Assembly (NCBI GenBank): GCA_018292915.2
Contig: JACVVK020000089.1
Location: 485,501 to 549,500, forward strand
DNA length: 64,000 bases
Source of the DNA: Batillaria attramentaria
Taxonomy: Eukaryota; Mollusca; Gastropoda; Batillariidae
Direction: 5' to 3'
Shown here: piece after piece, positions 1 to 11,636 of the stretch
How the letters are laid out: each line of letters starts with the position of its first letter
How positions within the stretch are numbered: the stretch's first letter is position 1
The notes under the pieces: generated by a model
Seen by the model: only the letters and a program-made list of their open reading frames with translations
Told to the model about the DNA's origin: nothing
Database searches by the model: none
Program-made: the position numbers and the translations under genes

Positions 1-823
1 ACCGGGGCCGCTCCAGCGTCAGCACAGCAACGAGTATGCGCAGCAGCCACACTCTCATCATGTCTCTTCGCCATCACCCGACAGAGCTTCGATATCCTCA
101 GGGTCATCGGGCGGAAGCTCACACTACGCTGTGCCAAACATCACTCCTACATCCCCCAGTCAGGCCAGTTTGATTCAGAGTCTCAATGCCAAGTTTGCTT
201 CACTGAACCAGCAGTACCAGGACCCACCCTACCAGCAGGAGATCCCCACTAATGATGGTGCTACGTACGTCGGTGGGGGCCATGGCGGTGGAGACCCAAA
301 CGCTGCGAATCTTATGCCTCCCCCTGCAGGACCACCTGGTTCCCACCTGGTTCAGCAAGGTCAGCATAGAGGCCAAGGACCTGGCCATGTGAAACACAGC
401 GGCCAACACCCGCATCATGCACAAGGTCATGGTCATCTGCAAGGGCACCCAGGACATCAGGGTCATGGTCATCCGCAGGGACATTCAGGTCATGGTCACC
501 CACACCATCAAGGACTTCCAGGTCAAGGGCACCATCAGGGACATCCAGGTCAAGGGCATCACCAAGGACACCCAGGTTATGGTGCCCATCAGCCAGGGCA
601 GCCTGGCCATGCAGGTCATGGCCATCATGCAGGCGGCCCACCAGCCCAGCGGAACAGCGGGGATGCAGAAGACTTTCCCTTGCCTCCAACTGCAGAAGAG
701 TTAGCAGAGATGGAAGCCATATACTCTAGGCCACCCCCTGTCAATCCAAAGCCCAAACTTCAATCCAACCTTATGATGGAGCTCAAGAGGCGTGTTTCTC
801 AAGACGAGGCTTCGGATGTGTAA
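1..823 (+). CDS. 3' terminal exon of an unrecognised His/Gly/Gln-rich protein (partial)
   Basis: The frame is open from base 2 to a TAA at 821-823, so this is the C-terminal part of a larger protein that begins outside the window. No start codon needs to be chosen; the GTG at 131 is just an internal Val. The visible protein begins with a Ser/Pro-rich stretch (SSPSPDRASISSGSSGG), then SLIQSLNAKFASLNQQY. A Gly/His/Gln low-complexity tract follows (about nt 340-645, repeats of the GHPQGHSGHGHP kind). The last 45 residues are ordinary: LPPTAEELAEMEAIYSRP, then PPPVNPKPK, a PxxP-type SH3-ligand look, then LMMELKRRVSQDE and the end. The tail suggests a cytoskeletal or signalling adaptor, but that is inference and I do not recognise the family. 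Coding is supported by the clean C-terminal sequence and by the sharp change to AT-rich DNA after the stop. Confidence 0.75.
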   Translation, partial: PGPLQRQHSNEYAQQPHSHHVSSPSPDRASISSGSSGGSSHYAVPNITPTSPSQASLIQSLNAKFASLNQQYQDPPYQQEIPTNDGATYVGGGHGGGDPNAANLMPPPAGPPGSHLVQQGQHRGQGPGHVKHSGQHPHHAQGHGHLQGHPGHQGHGHPQGHSGHGHPHHQGLPGQGHHQGHPGQGHHQGHPGYGAHQPGQPGHAGHGHHAGGPPAQRNSGDAEDFPLPPTAEELAEMEAIYSRPPPVNPKPKLQSNLMMELKRRVSQDEASDV

Positions 824-3800
824 TACCATGGCTGCCTAACTTTTGGCAGCACATTTATTTTACCTTTCTTCTACCTTTGGACACTCATCAGCTTAGCTTT
901 GCTTCACGGATTTTACCTGGGACTAGGGTAGCCGGATGCTTTACTTCACACATTTATCTGCAGCTACAGGTTATGAACATGAGATGTGCATTCATTGAGT
1001 AAGTTGGTTTTCTAGCCCTGTGACTGATTAATGATGTTGATCCTTCACGTGCTGGGATTCATCTCAGTTGTTGTTGGATTCATATTCCGGTTCATGCATT
1101 CATGTAATTTGTATGCTGCTTCAACCACCTGTATTGGAGGCAGGCAAAAAAAACAACAACAAAAAAACAAACAAACACAAAAACAATCTGTGCTTTACCG
1201 GTTTCTGGAATGAATTGTTGCAGCCTGGAAACTGCTATCACAGCTGTGCTTTGCTCTCTGCCACTGGAGTATAACTGGACGTCACATTTTATTAACACTA
1301 GCTGCACAAACGTGTGATCTCTCTGGACATAAGTAACGTGCTGTTTTCCCTGAACCAATCCCTGTTCCCCCCCCCCCTCTGAAAATTTGATCCTTCATCC
1401 AGTGTGTGAGAAAGGTCAGTTTTTGTTTTTTTCATTAATAGTATATAGCAAGACAGGAAATGTCACATTTAGTTCTTCACACAGCCAGTTTTGAATCCAT
1501 GTGGCCTTTTGCCTTGGTAATGCTCCATCTTAAACTAATGAATGGAGGGCATCATTCACATTTTCAGTTTTGGGCAGAAAATAATTCGTCTGTAAAATAT
1601 TGTTTCTTTGGAAAAGAGTGTGATGATCCCACGAGACTCCGGGTGTGTAAGTCTGTGTTCCTGTAAAAGGTACGTGTACATGTATTTGATTGACACCCGC
1701 TGAATAAGGACTGCTTTGATTAGAGTGCCTGAAAGATGACATACTTCAAAATTATGTCTTCTTTGGTGTTGCTTACACTGTGGCTCTGTTGTCTTGCTGT
1801 GACAGATACAAATGATCCTGGAAATAGATGTCTTCTGCTGGAACTACGGCTCTGTTGCTTGACTAATTTGTGGCAAATTCAACCAGTGCATCAGGTCATG
1901 CTAATAATGGGCACTCTGGACTGGAATGTTATGGATCAGTTGGTTTCTGAAAGCTGCAAATGGAATGCCTTGTCAGCATCATCTTCATTGGAACTTAAAT
2001 TGTATAATTTGCTGTGGATTGATTGATACTGATAGTGGTTTGTTTAGCGTGTATGTGGGGTTGTGCTGTGACCTGGTTATGTCGTATGTGTGCTTTCAGC
2101 ATCAGTGAGAGATGAAGAGCAGTACTGAGTTCAATTCCTTTTTCTGAGCACAGTAAAATAAAACAGGAACAGCTTGAATCAGAATGCAATAAATTTCAAT
2201 AATTCTCACATGTATGTAAATGGCACTTTCTTAAACCTGTGTTTTTCTGGATTAATTTGGATGACTGTATTATCTCTGGTACACTTTTCCTTGTGTTTTA
2301 TTTTGGGGGAGCGACATAGGTAACATATTGTCATGCGGCATGATTGAAACAATAATTGAAACAGTGACATGAAAAAAAAAAAATGTAAGAGATTGTATCA
2401 GCAGAGTGCGAGACAGTTTTCAGCTTTGCCATGAAAAAGCTGATAAAAAGATCTGGTCTCTGAATATTGACTAACTAATTTAGTCAGTTGGCAGAGCTTT
2501 TCCACACATTCATTTTGAAACTTTTTAAAAAGAAATATGTATTGATAATTTGGCTCAGTGGGATGTGTGAGGAAATGGACAAGAAATATATTGTAACTGT
2601 AAGACTAAGCGGAACAACCTTATAAAAGTTAGCACTTTAAAAGCATTGAGAAGAGTATTTTCTGTTTGTTTCCATTTGCCTGAGGAAGTAAGAAGGCTTT
2701 TTTATTTTTATTACATGTATTATTGAAACCTGACTTTCGCTTCTTCCAAGCAAATCTGATCTAACCAAAGAGTTCTTTTTGTAATTGTTCACATGTGCTC
2801 TAGACTATGCAACTGCAGAAGAATTGCAAATTTAAGCAGGAAACACACAAAAAAAGCATCTAGTATTTTGCAATATTCAAGCTGATCTCATTGTATTTTA
2901 ATCCAGTGTGGTAGTGTATCACTGTATGTTCATTTATTTTAAGTAACACTCATGTATTGGGTTATCACAGAGAACAAATAAGCTGAGAGAGAGAGAGAGA
3001 GAGAGATGATTGGAAATGGCATGTTCCAGTGAGTGACAGTTTTATACATGTATGTATGTACTTAACCTCTTGCTGTGGTAATTTGGATTATTTCTTAAGT
3101 TATTTTAATTTGCTTTTAACTCAGAAGTGATACTGTAGTTTGCCTGTGAAAAGCCCAGAATTGCTACACAGAAGGGTTTCTGTCACGCTCTTGACTTGAT
3201 TTTTTTTCTTTGATGATGAACTTATGTTGCCATTTCCTCCATGCTAGTCAAGATGAAAAGGAATATTTGAATGTAAATACACAGGAGCATATATTCAGTA
3301 AGCAAAGGGCAACAACGCCTTTGGTTTGTATATGAAGTGTCCTCTGGAGGTTGTATTTCAGCTTCTGCATACGTTGTATCAAACAACTGAGGTGTATTTG
3401 TAACTTGTGTAGCCAGCTTTGTAGCATGTAAACCAGAGTAATGGGAAAGTTGTATTTTGGATTTTATTCAATGCTTCGTCTTTAATATTCAAGACTGAAA
3501 CGCCTTTCACTCATGATATTTGTCATTCGTGGCCAGTGGCATTGGTTGATATGTGTTCCCCCCCCCTCCCCCCCATGAAAGGAGGTAATTTCAGCATAGC
3601 TACCTACTTCATGACTCCCGTTTGGCGTCAGATTACCCTTGTACATAAAATGCACATTGCATATGTATGAAACTTTTTTGATAGTATCCGAACGTTCCTT
3701 ATGTTTCATACATTTCATGTGTGTGGGGCCATTTGGGGACTCTGTGTACAGTTTCAGTGATTAAGTTACCTACCTACTGTCTGAGAACATTGTCTGATCA

Positions 3801-6030
3801 GTGTTTTTAATGTCGTGCATACCGGAGTGAGTGAAATGTTTGTGAAGTAAGCTGGTCGATTTGAAATGTTGCGCCGTTCATCTGAGTGTACATTATTAGC
3901 AACGGCCTTCCCTTTGCACCTTCCGTCACTTCACCTTATGTCCAGGATCCCATTTTGTAACTTGTGTGTGCTTTTTTTTGAATGGTGCTTACCATAAACA
4001 TGTTATGAAAATCCAGCCTGTAAGACGTGGACACCCTCAACTTTGAGTTTCGTGTGGATGTAATTTTATCTTCACTTGTATTATATTGATTGTATAACAT
4101 CATGTCAGAATGATAGTCCTAGTTACTCTCCATGCTATTTCACTGTGTTGATGTGCAAGCATTTACGCAGATTTGTGTTGCTCGAGTGCCCAATGTTCAA
4201 TTTATATGGCCCAGAGAGTGTGTGACTGCATGTTTCATTTGTCAGATGTGAAGTTTTTACCACTAGTTTTTACCATTGCAGAGCGTACAGCAATAATTCA
4301 AAAGAACGTGGGTTATGGTGAGGGTGGGGGTGATACCGTGTGCCGGAATGCTTACAGAACGTACCTATAATCCCACCTGCGATGGCTTGCCACGAACTGT
4401 GCCAAAAGGGCTTCTATTGAACGAATTTCACTTCAGCGAGATCAACAACCTTCTTGTTTTTTTTTTGTTTTTTTTTGCACATGGCTTGTAGACGTATTGA
4501 TGCCTTGTTTGTAAAGTCCCACTGCCACAAACTTATGGGGACTTCTTTTAGACTCCTAGAGACTTATCAGTGTAGACCAAAACCAGCCAACCGACACATT
4601 TGCTTGGACCATGTACATGTACATAACAGCAGTCAGACATGAACACATCATGCCTATATGATGTCTATAACTGGCAGTTATGGTTGTGTCAGATGTTTTG
4701 TCTTTGAACATCAACATCATTGACTTGTCATGGTCATGATAAAGGCACTGCTAATAGTAAATTGTAATACGTACCAGGCTGAGAAGTAAACAGGTTTTCT
4801 TTGCTAACTTGCAGTCATGATACATGCAGCTTGTACACAGTAGAAATATATCACAGGTCATTGAGCTTAAACTTACAATTTTTTAAATGATTTAAAAAAA
4901 AAAAATGAATGATTGGACAGATGTAACATCAGCGTGATTTTTTCTTTGAAGCTATGCGTCACTATCACCTATTACCATTCTGAACATCTTGTGATAAGTG
5001 CTGTAAGTTTAAAACTGTTATGGTCACTGATGTGAATGCTTCCATGAGAACATGTATTTTGACAATGAACATGAAGTAGTGTATGTCCACTTTATAAGAA
5101 GTGAATTTTTTTCCTGTGAAAGTTCAGATGGAGATTGATGCAGCTTTGTTAATTTTATAATCTATGGAACTTGTAACGTGCAGCTGCTTTTATTACCAGG
5201 TTTTCTGATAAACCACAGACAGACTGCAATTGCAAATATGTACAATGTATGTAGTTTTTCTTCGAATCAAAGCTTGACACCCCCCCCCCCCCCCCCCCCC
5301 CCCCCTCATCTGAACGGTTTCAGCCTGTTTAAGGTCGACTTTAATTTCTCACTTGATTGCTTGTAAGGTTTTCAGAGCTCGTGTGTGTTTGATTATTGAT
5401 AAGTTGTAGTTTGCATTTGTGTTTTCTTGGGTGTTCTGGAGTTCTCTTGATAGGTGTAGGCATCAGTTTCGGCCACTGGTCTTCTTAATGATAAGTATGT
5501 GCACATTTTTTATTTCTATCACAGAAAGTTAGTTTAATCTGTTCCTGTGTTACATGTATTTGGTTTGATTTAAAATGGCTAGTTTGCCACCATGGGGAAA
5601 CTCACCGAGTATGCTAGCTGTGACAATGCTCACAACCCACAATTTCAAGTTTCCATCAGCTTGTTCTCTTTTACAGGTCTGGGTCTAACCCAACCCCTTA
5701 ACCCCCCCCCCCCCCAACACACACACACACTCAAACACACACACACGCACACACCATATTTTAAAAAATAATCACAGTTCAGTGTAGAGTTGCATAATTT
5801 ATGACATTCACTGCTTCTAAATAATGAGAGAGATATGCGTATAAAGTTAAAATGTATAGTGCATGTACAGAATTATATTGCTTGAACATGTGCTTTGCTC
5901 CCCTGTCTTTTTGTGTGTGAGAGGGTTTTTGTCTTTTGGTTTCAGATCTTTCTGCAATAGGAATGTTTTCATCATGTGTAAACTTCTCATGAAAGGAATA
6001 AATATAATGAAAACTGCTTATCAAGGTTTT
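824..6030 (+). other. Probable long 3' UTR and downstream flank of the first gene
   Basis: About 5 kb of AT-rich DNA with no supported coding frame. AATAAA poly(A) signals occur at 2157-2162, 2188-2193 and 5997-6002, so transcripts could end near 2.2 kb or near 6.0 kb. It contains a (GA)n run near 2985-3006, a 26-C homopolymer at 5280-5305, another C run near 5703 followed by (AC)-rich sequence, and many short T or A runs. I see no TE signature here. The extent of the UTR is inference. Confidence 0.45.
2157..2193 (+). terminator. Pair of AATAAA poly(A) signals
   Basis: AATAAA at 2157-2162 and again at 2188-2193, about 1.3 kb after the stop of the first gene. The closely spaced pair makes this the best candidate for the proximal poly(A) site. 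Confidence 0.4.
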
Positions 6031-6760
6031 TGTGTTTCCTTCTTTGGATCTGCAGACAGAAGGGGAGTGCATGCATGTTAAGGGAAAAACTGCTCATCGT
6101 AAAGATTAAGAGAGAGAGAGAGAGAGAGAGTGAGAGAAACAGACGACAGAGTGACAGATGAGTATGATGATGAAAGTATTTTAAGACACAGACACAGCTG
6201 CTTTCTATACGTACATCTACCACACATGTACAGAGAAAGAGAATTCACACGACTTCAGATTACACTCGGTCATGAAATTAACTATCTAGTCGTAACAAAA
6301 AACAACAACAAAAATGAACCAGCAAATGACAACAGTAAAGTATAACCAAGCACCATTGTCAACACTGTGTGCATTTTTTTTATTAAGTATGAACCAGGAG
6401 ATGGATCTATGATCGTGGGTTCACGGATTGACAGGGCCGACAAACCAGAGAGTTTGTGTGTGTGTGTGTTCGTGTCCTGGTGTGTGTGAAAAATCCTGCA
6501 GTTTCACCTTTTCCAATTTTCTGTAAATATCTGCTCGACGTTTTCGTGCAAAACAACAACAAAAACCACCACCACCACAAAAAAAAAACCCCTACATAAC
6601 GTCAACAATGGCCGATGGTATTGGCGTATTGTTAGTTCGGGCAACCCAGGAGTGATTGGGGAAGTCACATCCTGGGTTAGGGATCCAAGCGAACAAACTT
6701 TTTGGTGGTGGCTAAGCACAGGAAAACATCAGGCTAATGTAAGACAAGGAGGAACGGCCC
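6031..6760. other. Intergenic DNA left of the LTR element
   Basis: No coding frame is supported. It holds a (GA)n run around 6108-6130, a short (GT)n near 6460-6470 and CAA-rich stretches. The last bases GGCCC (6756-6760) match GGCCC at 11952-11956 and look like the left copy of the LTR element's target duplication. Confidence 0.4.
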
Positions 6761-7074
6761 TGTTGTAGAGATCGCGAAAAGTCACTGCATTTCGATGGAA
6801 ATTTCTAGACCATCCCAGAACATGCGAGTGCAGTAACGTCAGTAGATTACGTGACCCAGGAAAGATTCCGTACTTGCCAGTATGTTACAGAATGTTCTAG
6901 ATCTGACCTGTTAGTATATAAGCAGCACTGCACAGCGTTCTGGGTTCTTCCTCTTTCATGAGTTTGTTCTTGCGCATCTTCTGTTAATAAAGTATTGGAG
7001 TTCCAGCCTGTTGTATCCCGTGTCTTCTCTGCGAGTGCACCGAGAGAGCGACATAGCAGGAGAACAATACAACA
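6761..7074 (+). repeat. 5' LTR (314 bp)
   Basis: TG...CA ends inside the longer inverted terminus TGTTGTA/TACAACA. A TATA box (TATATAAG, 6915-6922) and an AATAAA (6986-6991) sit about 65 bp apart, which defines a compact U3-R-U5. The AATAAA downstream of the TATA box implies that poly(A) signalling lies in R. Confidence 0.95.
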
Positions 7075-7082
7075 GAAATATT

Positions 7083-7104
7083 TGGCGTCGCCGACAGGAT
7101 TCGA
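7083..7104 (+). other. tRNA primer-binding site, Ser-like
   Basis: Starts 8 nt after the LTR with TGGCGTCGCCGACAGG and continues to ATTCGA. The reverse complement reads as a tRNA 3' end: a T-loop (TTCGAAT), stem CCTGT, 7-nt acceptor CGGCGAC, discriminator G, CCA. A G discriminator with the CCTGx stem resembles metazoan tRNA-Ser; the identity is inference. Confidence 0.7.
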
Positions 7105-7210
7105 CATTGATCTACCTACGAAGGGATAGTACTCTCCAGTACTCAAGAAACTCCAACTACAGAAGTTGCACCCCTTCAACTGTTGCAGCAGCGAAAATTG
7201 ACGACTGACA

Positions 7211-10200
7211 ATGGCAGAGACAGCGGAGCTGATAAAATTGCTTAGAGAGCAATTAGAACAGCAGAAGGAACAGATGAAGATTCAAATGGAACAGCAGAAG
7301 GAACAAATGGAACAGCAGAAGGAACAAATGGAACAGCAGAAGGAACAGATGAAGGAACAGATGAGAATTCAAGCAAAGCAGCATGAAGAAGAAGTAGCAG
7401 TCCAAAGAGAGCAGATGGGTGCGTTGATGAAGATGATTCAAGTTCAGACACCGACTGGGGATTCCAGTGCAAGTACCCATCCTCACACTTCTACTGTTTC
7501 GCGTGCCGCTATTCCACCTTTCGCTGCCTTTGACTCCACTTCAGAACTGTGGCCTGACTACTGGTCAAGGTTCTGCACATTTCTTGTCGCCAACGCCGTT
7601 CCTGACGACCGCAAGGCTCAAGTCTTCCTCACTAATCAGACTCCGGCTGTCTACAAGCAACTGGCAAATCTGGCTGCTCAACAAAATCCAAGAATGAATA
7701 TCAACGATCTGACGATGGACCAAATCGTCGAGTTCATGAAAGAACAATTTGACCCAAAACTGTTCATAGTGCGAGAACGTTTCAAGTTCTGGAGCAACAT
7801 GGAACGGAAGCCAGGCGAAACACTCCAGGAGCTGGCAGCCCGTATACGTCAAGACGCGGCTACCTGTGACTTTCCTTCGATCCAAGATCCACAAGATGAA
7901 GCTCTTAGGCAGAGATTCATTTGTTCTGTCAACAACGAAGCTGTCTTGAAGGCTCTTTTCAAGGTCAAGGATACCGAGTTGGATTTTGCCAAGGCTGTCA
8001 AGATCGCCATGGAGACTGAAGACGCGGCAAAGGTGGCCAAGGAAACTGTCTACGGTTCCAAGCCCAGGCCGGTCAACAAAGTCAAGGCGAACAACAAAGG
8101 GGGTCGACCAAAGAACCACCAGCAGTCTAACTCCACGACCAGCGATTCAGCAAAGTGCTACAGGTGTGGAAAGGCTCATAAAGCAACAGACTGCTACTAC
8201 AAAGAATCCAAATGCAACTTCTGTCAGAAGATAGGACATTTGGAGGCTGTTTGCAGGACAAAACTGCATCTACAGCAACAAGGGGGACGACAATCTGCAA
8301 AATCTTCAGTGAAAAGTATCACAAAAGCAGAGCTCGTCAAAGCCATCCTCGGCGAAGTTCCCCAAGATACTCCTAGGTTGGACGTTCCAGTCACAATCCA
8401 GGATCAACAGTTCACGATGGAGCTGGACACTGCAACCACGGGAAATTTTGTTTCTGTGCCAGTCTGGAAAAAACTGGGAAAACCGAAGCTGGATGACGTC
8501 ACGCATCGGTACGAGTCTGCCAGCAAGCATGACCTACCCGTGTTGGGCACCTTCAAGGGCCAGACTAAGGACCCAGTAACTGGTAAACAGAGCTCCATTC
8601 CCTACATCGTCACCAAGATCCATGATCTCAACCTACTTGGACGAAACGCGATCCAGGCTCTGGGAATTTCAGTGGACAATGCCCTTGGACTGAAGAGCAT
8701 AGAGAGTCAAGTCAAGAGCGAGGGTGCAAAAGAATCGCATCCGAAGACCTCCAGCACAGCTTATGCTTCTCTTCAAAAGGATTGCCACACTCTCTGCGAC
8801 AAGTTCCCAGATCTCTTCAAGGAAGAATTGGGATGTCTGAAGGATTTTGAGCTGGAAATCAAGTTCAAGTCCGACGCGAAGCCGGTTTTTCACAAGGCAA
8901 GGCCGGTTCCTTTCGCTCTTCGTGATGACCTGACCAAAGGCTACGAAGAAGGCATCGCCAAAGGAGTCTGGAAGCCAGTCCAGTTCAACGACTATGGAAC
9001 ACCAGTGGTTCCAATTCGTAAGACAAACAGTGCAGGCGCCCTGAAGCCAAAACTGCGGATCTGTGGTGACTACTCAGTTGGGATCAACGATCAACTTGCT
9101 GATCACCGTCACCCAATGCCTCTCCCAGAGGAACTGATGCAAAAGCTGGGAGGAGGATTCGGTTACACAAAGATCGACCTCGCTGATGCCTACAACCAGA
9201 TCAAGCTGGCACCAGAAAGTCAACGCAGACTAGCCCTCAGCACTCACCGTGGGGTACTTCTGCAACAACGACTACCTTTCGGAATCAAGTCAGCACCTGG
9301 TTATTTTCAGGAGATCATGGAAAATCTGACCAGTGATCTGCCTGGAGTTGCCGTCTTCCAAGACGACATACTCACCAGCGGGAAGGATGCCAAAGATCAT
9401 CTGAGCAACCTGGAACGACTACTCACGCGTCTGAACGACAAAGGACTCAGATGCCGTCGTGAAAAATGCCTGTTTGCTCAACCCAGTGTGGAATACCTTG
9501 GACACACTCTATCGGCTGAAGGAATCTCCAAAGGATCCAAAGTCGAGGCAGTCTTGAAGATGCCACCACCTACGGATGTCTCAAGCTTGAAGTCTTTTCT
9601 GGGCTCAGTACAATTCTACGGGAAATTCATCCCAAACCTGGCTACTATGGCAGAGCCGCTCTACCGCCTGACAAAGAAGGCAAATCCCTGGAAGTGGGGA
9701 GAAGAGGAACAAGCAGCTTTTGAACAGCTGAAGAATGTGCTTTCCTCTGATCAAGTCCTTGTACACTTCGACCCAGATAAGCCTGTGGGGCTGGCTTGTG
9801 ACGCATCCAACGTTGGAATTGGAGCAGTACTGTTTCATCGCTATCCGGATGGAAGCGAGCGCCCAATTGCCAATGTGTCCAAGACTCTTACAGCTGCAGA
9901 AAGAAACTACAGCCAAATCCACAAAGAAGCCCTAGCCATCATCTATGGTTTGCGGAAATTCTACCAGTATCTGTACGGACGACAGTTCATACTGGTGACT
10001 GATCACAAGCCCCTGACGGCGCTGTTCGGACCAAAGAAAGGGACACCACTTCTTGCAGCTAACAGACTAGCTCGGTGGGCCCTATGGCTGAACCAGTTCG
10101 ACTACACGATCGAGTACCGGAAAACTGCAGATCACGGCAATGCAGATGCCCTCAGTCGCTTGCCTTCTGGAGACGACATCGACTTTGACAGGGAGGAGAG

Positions 10201-11602
10201 TGGGGACGACACGGACATGGTGTGCGCCATCCGAGTTCTCAGTCTTCAAGTCAAACCCTTCGACTCCAACATCCTTCGTCAAGAGTCAGGCAAAGATCCA
10301 GTGATAGCTACAGTGATGCGCTACGTGCGCGAAGGGTGGCCGCTGAAGCACGCTGAGATCAACGAAGAAGTCAGAAAGTTCCAGAAGTTGTCAGATTCTC
10401 TCAGTACCTGCCACGGATGCCTCATCTATGGTACAAGAGTTGTGATTCCACAAAGCCTGCAGCCCAAGATCCTTGATCTTCTGCACATCGGACACTTCGG
10501 CATGGAACGCATGAAGCAGTTGGCAAGAACTGCAGTATACTGGCCCGGTATCGACGCTGCAATAGAGATGACGAGCCGACGATGTGACTCATGCGGCGAA
10601 CATCAAAACAAGCCATCCAAACCGCCAGTTCATCCCTGGATGTTACCAGAGAAGCCATGGAGCCGAGTTCACGTGGACCACGCCATCAACTTCATGGGCA
10701 CCAACTGGCTGGTGATCACGGATGCTTACTCAAAGTACCCATGCATCCACCCAACGTCATCCACGTCCACTAGAGCTACTCTAGACCTGCTGGAAGAAGA
10801 CTTCGCTCACTTCGGATACCCACACACGTTGGTCTCCGACAATGCAACCACCTTTGTTTCTGAAGAGTTCCAGAGCTGGTGCAAGGAACGTGGGATCACG
10901 CACCTGACAGGAGCGCCCTATCATCCTGCTACCAATGGAGCTGCAGAACGGCTGGTGCAGACTTTCAAGCAAGCTCTCAGGAAGTCTTCTCTGCCCCCGA
11001 AGCGAGCACTTCAAGAGTTTCTTATGCAGTACCGGAGAATGCCAACATTCTGCGGATTCTCTCCGAGTGAACTCTTGATGTCCAGGCAGATTCGGACAAG
11101 GATCGACACTTTGCTTCCCTCGCCAGCACACATAGCTCAGGGCAAGCAATCCAAGGAGGCATCTAAAACACAGGTGACTCCAGACTCTGGAGGTGTCGCC
11201 AAGGTGACCAGGCAGTACAAGGCTGGAGATCCAGTATATGCACTGTACTATGGACCTCACCATGCCAAGCAGCCCAGATGGGTACCAGCAGTGGTCAAGA
11301 AGTCTACGGGTACTCGCTGCTTCAACGTCAAGGTAGTTCCTCGTGGCCCAGTTTGGAGACGACACTGGGAACAGTTGCGTCCACGTTACGCTTCTGAAGA
11401 GGACAACGAACCTGGTGATTCAGCAGATACCTCTGAGCTCCCGATCGACCATCCGATGGAGATTCTGGAGAATGTGCCACCGACACAGAACCAGAGCAGA
11501 CCACGACTGCCCAGGACCAAGCCACCTGTTCCAGAGTATGGTCCAGACAACCCCAGACGATCCAAAAGAACACCAAAACCCAGAGACAGACTTTGTTGTT
11601 GA
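7211..11602 (+). CDS. Gag-Pol polyprotein of the Ty3/gypsy-type element
   Basis: 1463 residues with no frameshift between gag and pol. Residues ~10-55 are repeated EQQKEQM units, a coiled-coil. A gag capsid-like domain follows (~95-275), then two CCHC knuckles from Cys316 (the first is CX2CX3HX4C, the second CX2CX4HX4C). The aspartic protease motif is at Asp406, reading DTA where DSG/DTG is usual. RT covers ~560-760 with catalytic FQDD at 716-719 (Y is commoner than F). RNase H starts near Asp864 (CDASNVGIG), with later E and D residues. Integrase has an HHCC finger (His1092 to Cys1125/1128) and a D-D-E core at D1156, D1210 and E1246, i.e. D-X53-D-X35-E. The basic C-terminal tail ends PRRSKRTPKPRDRLCC. 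ATG 7211 is the first in frame and directly precedes the coiled coil. All catalytic blocks look intact, so the protein may be functional. Confidence 0.95.
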   Translation: MAETAELIKLLREQLEQQKEQMKIQMEQQKEQMEQQKEQMEQQKEQMKEQMRIQAKQHEEEVAVQREQMGALMKMIQVQTPTGDSSASTHPHTSTVSRAAIPPFAAFDSTSELWPDYWSRFCTFLVANAVPDDRKAQVFLTNQTPAVYKQLANLAAQQNPRMNINDLTMDQIVEFMKEQFDPKLFIVRERFKFWSNMERKPGETLQELAARIRQDAATCDFPSIQDPQDEALRQRFICSVNNEAVLKALFKVKDTELDFAKAVKIAMETEDAAKVAKETVYGSKPRPVNKVKANNKGGRPKNHQQSNSTTSDSAKCYRCGKAHKATDCYYKESKCNFCQKIGHLEAVCRTKLHLQQQGGRQSAKSSVKSITKAELVKAILGEVPQDTPRLDVPVTIQDQQFTMELDTATTGNFVSVPVWKKLGKPKLDDVTHRYESASKHDLPVLGTFKGQTKDPVTGKQSSIPYIVTKIHDLNLLGRNAIQALGISVDNALGLKSIESQVKSEGAKESHPKTSSTAYASLQKDCHTLCDKFPDLFKEELGCLKDFELEIKFKSDAKPVFHKARPVPFALRDDLTKGYEEGIAKGVWKPVQFNDYGTPVVPIRKTNSAGALKPKLRICGDYSVGINDQLADHRHPMPLPEELMQKLGGGFGYTKIDLADAYNQIKLAPESQRRLALSTHRGVLLQQRLPFGIKSAPGYFQEIMENLTSDLPGVAVFQDDILTSGKDAKDHLSNLERLLTRLNDKGLRCRREKCLFAQPSVEYLGHTLSAEGISKGSKVEAVLKMPPPTDVSSLKSFLGSVQFYGKFIPNLATMAEPLYRLTKKANPWKWGEEEQAAFEQLKNVLSSDQVLVHFDPDKPVGLACDASNVGIGAVLFHRYPDGSERPIANVSKTLTAAERNYSQIHKEALAIIYGLRKFYQYLYGRQFILVTDHKPLTALFGPKKGTPLLAANRLARWALWLNQFDYTIEYRKTADHGNADALSRLPSGDDIDFDREESGDDTDMVCAIRVLSLQVKPFDSNILRQESGKDPVIATVMRYVREGWPLKHAEINEEVRKFQKLSDSLSTCHGCLIYGTRVVIPQSLQPKILDLLHIGHFGMERMKQLARTAVYWPGIDAAIEMTSRRCDSCGEHQNKPSKPPVHPWMLPEKPWSRVHVDHAINFMGTNWLVITDAYSKYPCIHPTSSTSTRATLDLLEEDFAHFGYPHTLVSDNATTFVSEEFQSWCKERGITHLTGAPYHPATNGAAERLVQTFKQALRKSSLPPKRALQEFLMQYRRMPTFCGFSPSELLMSRQIRTRIDTLLPSPAHIAQGKQSKEASKTQVTPDSGGVAKVTRQYKAGDPVYALYYGPHHAKQPRWVPAVVKKSTGTRCFNVKVVPRGPVWRRHWEQLRPRYASEEDNEPGDSADTSELPIDHPMEILENVPPTQNQSRPRLPRTKPPVPEYGPDNPRRSKRTPKPRDRLCC

Positions 11603-11626
11603 AGTTTGTTGTGAAACAACAATTTT

Positions 11627-11636
11627 GGTAGGGAGG
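11627..11636 (+). other. Polypurine tract of the LTR element
   Basis: GGTAGGGAGG lies directly against the 3' LTR (TGTTG...), the expected place for the plus-strand primer. It carries one pyrimidine. Confidence 0.7.

Noticed and set aside
10781..11365. 194-codon frame antisense to integrase
   Set aside because: Shadow of the strongly biased pol frame; no recognisable domain.
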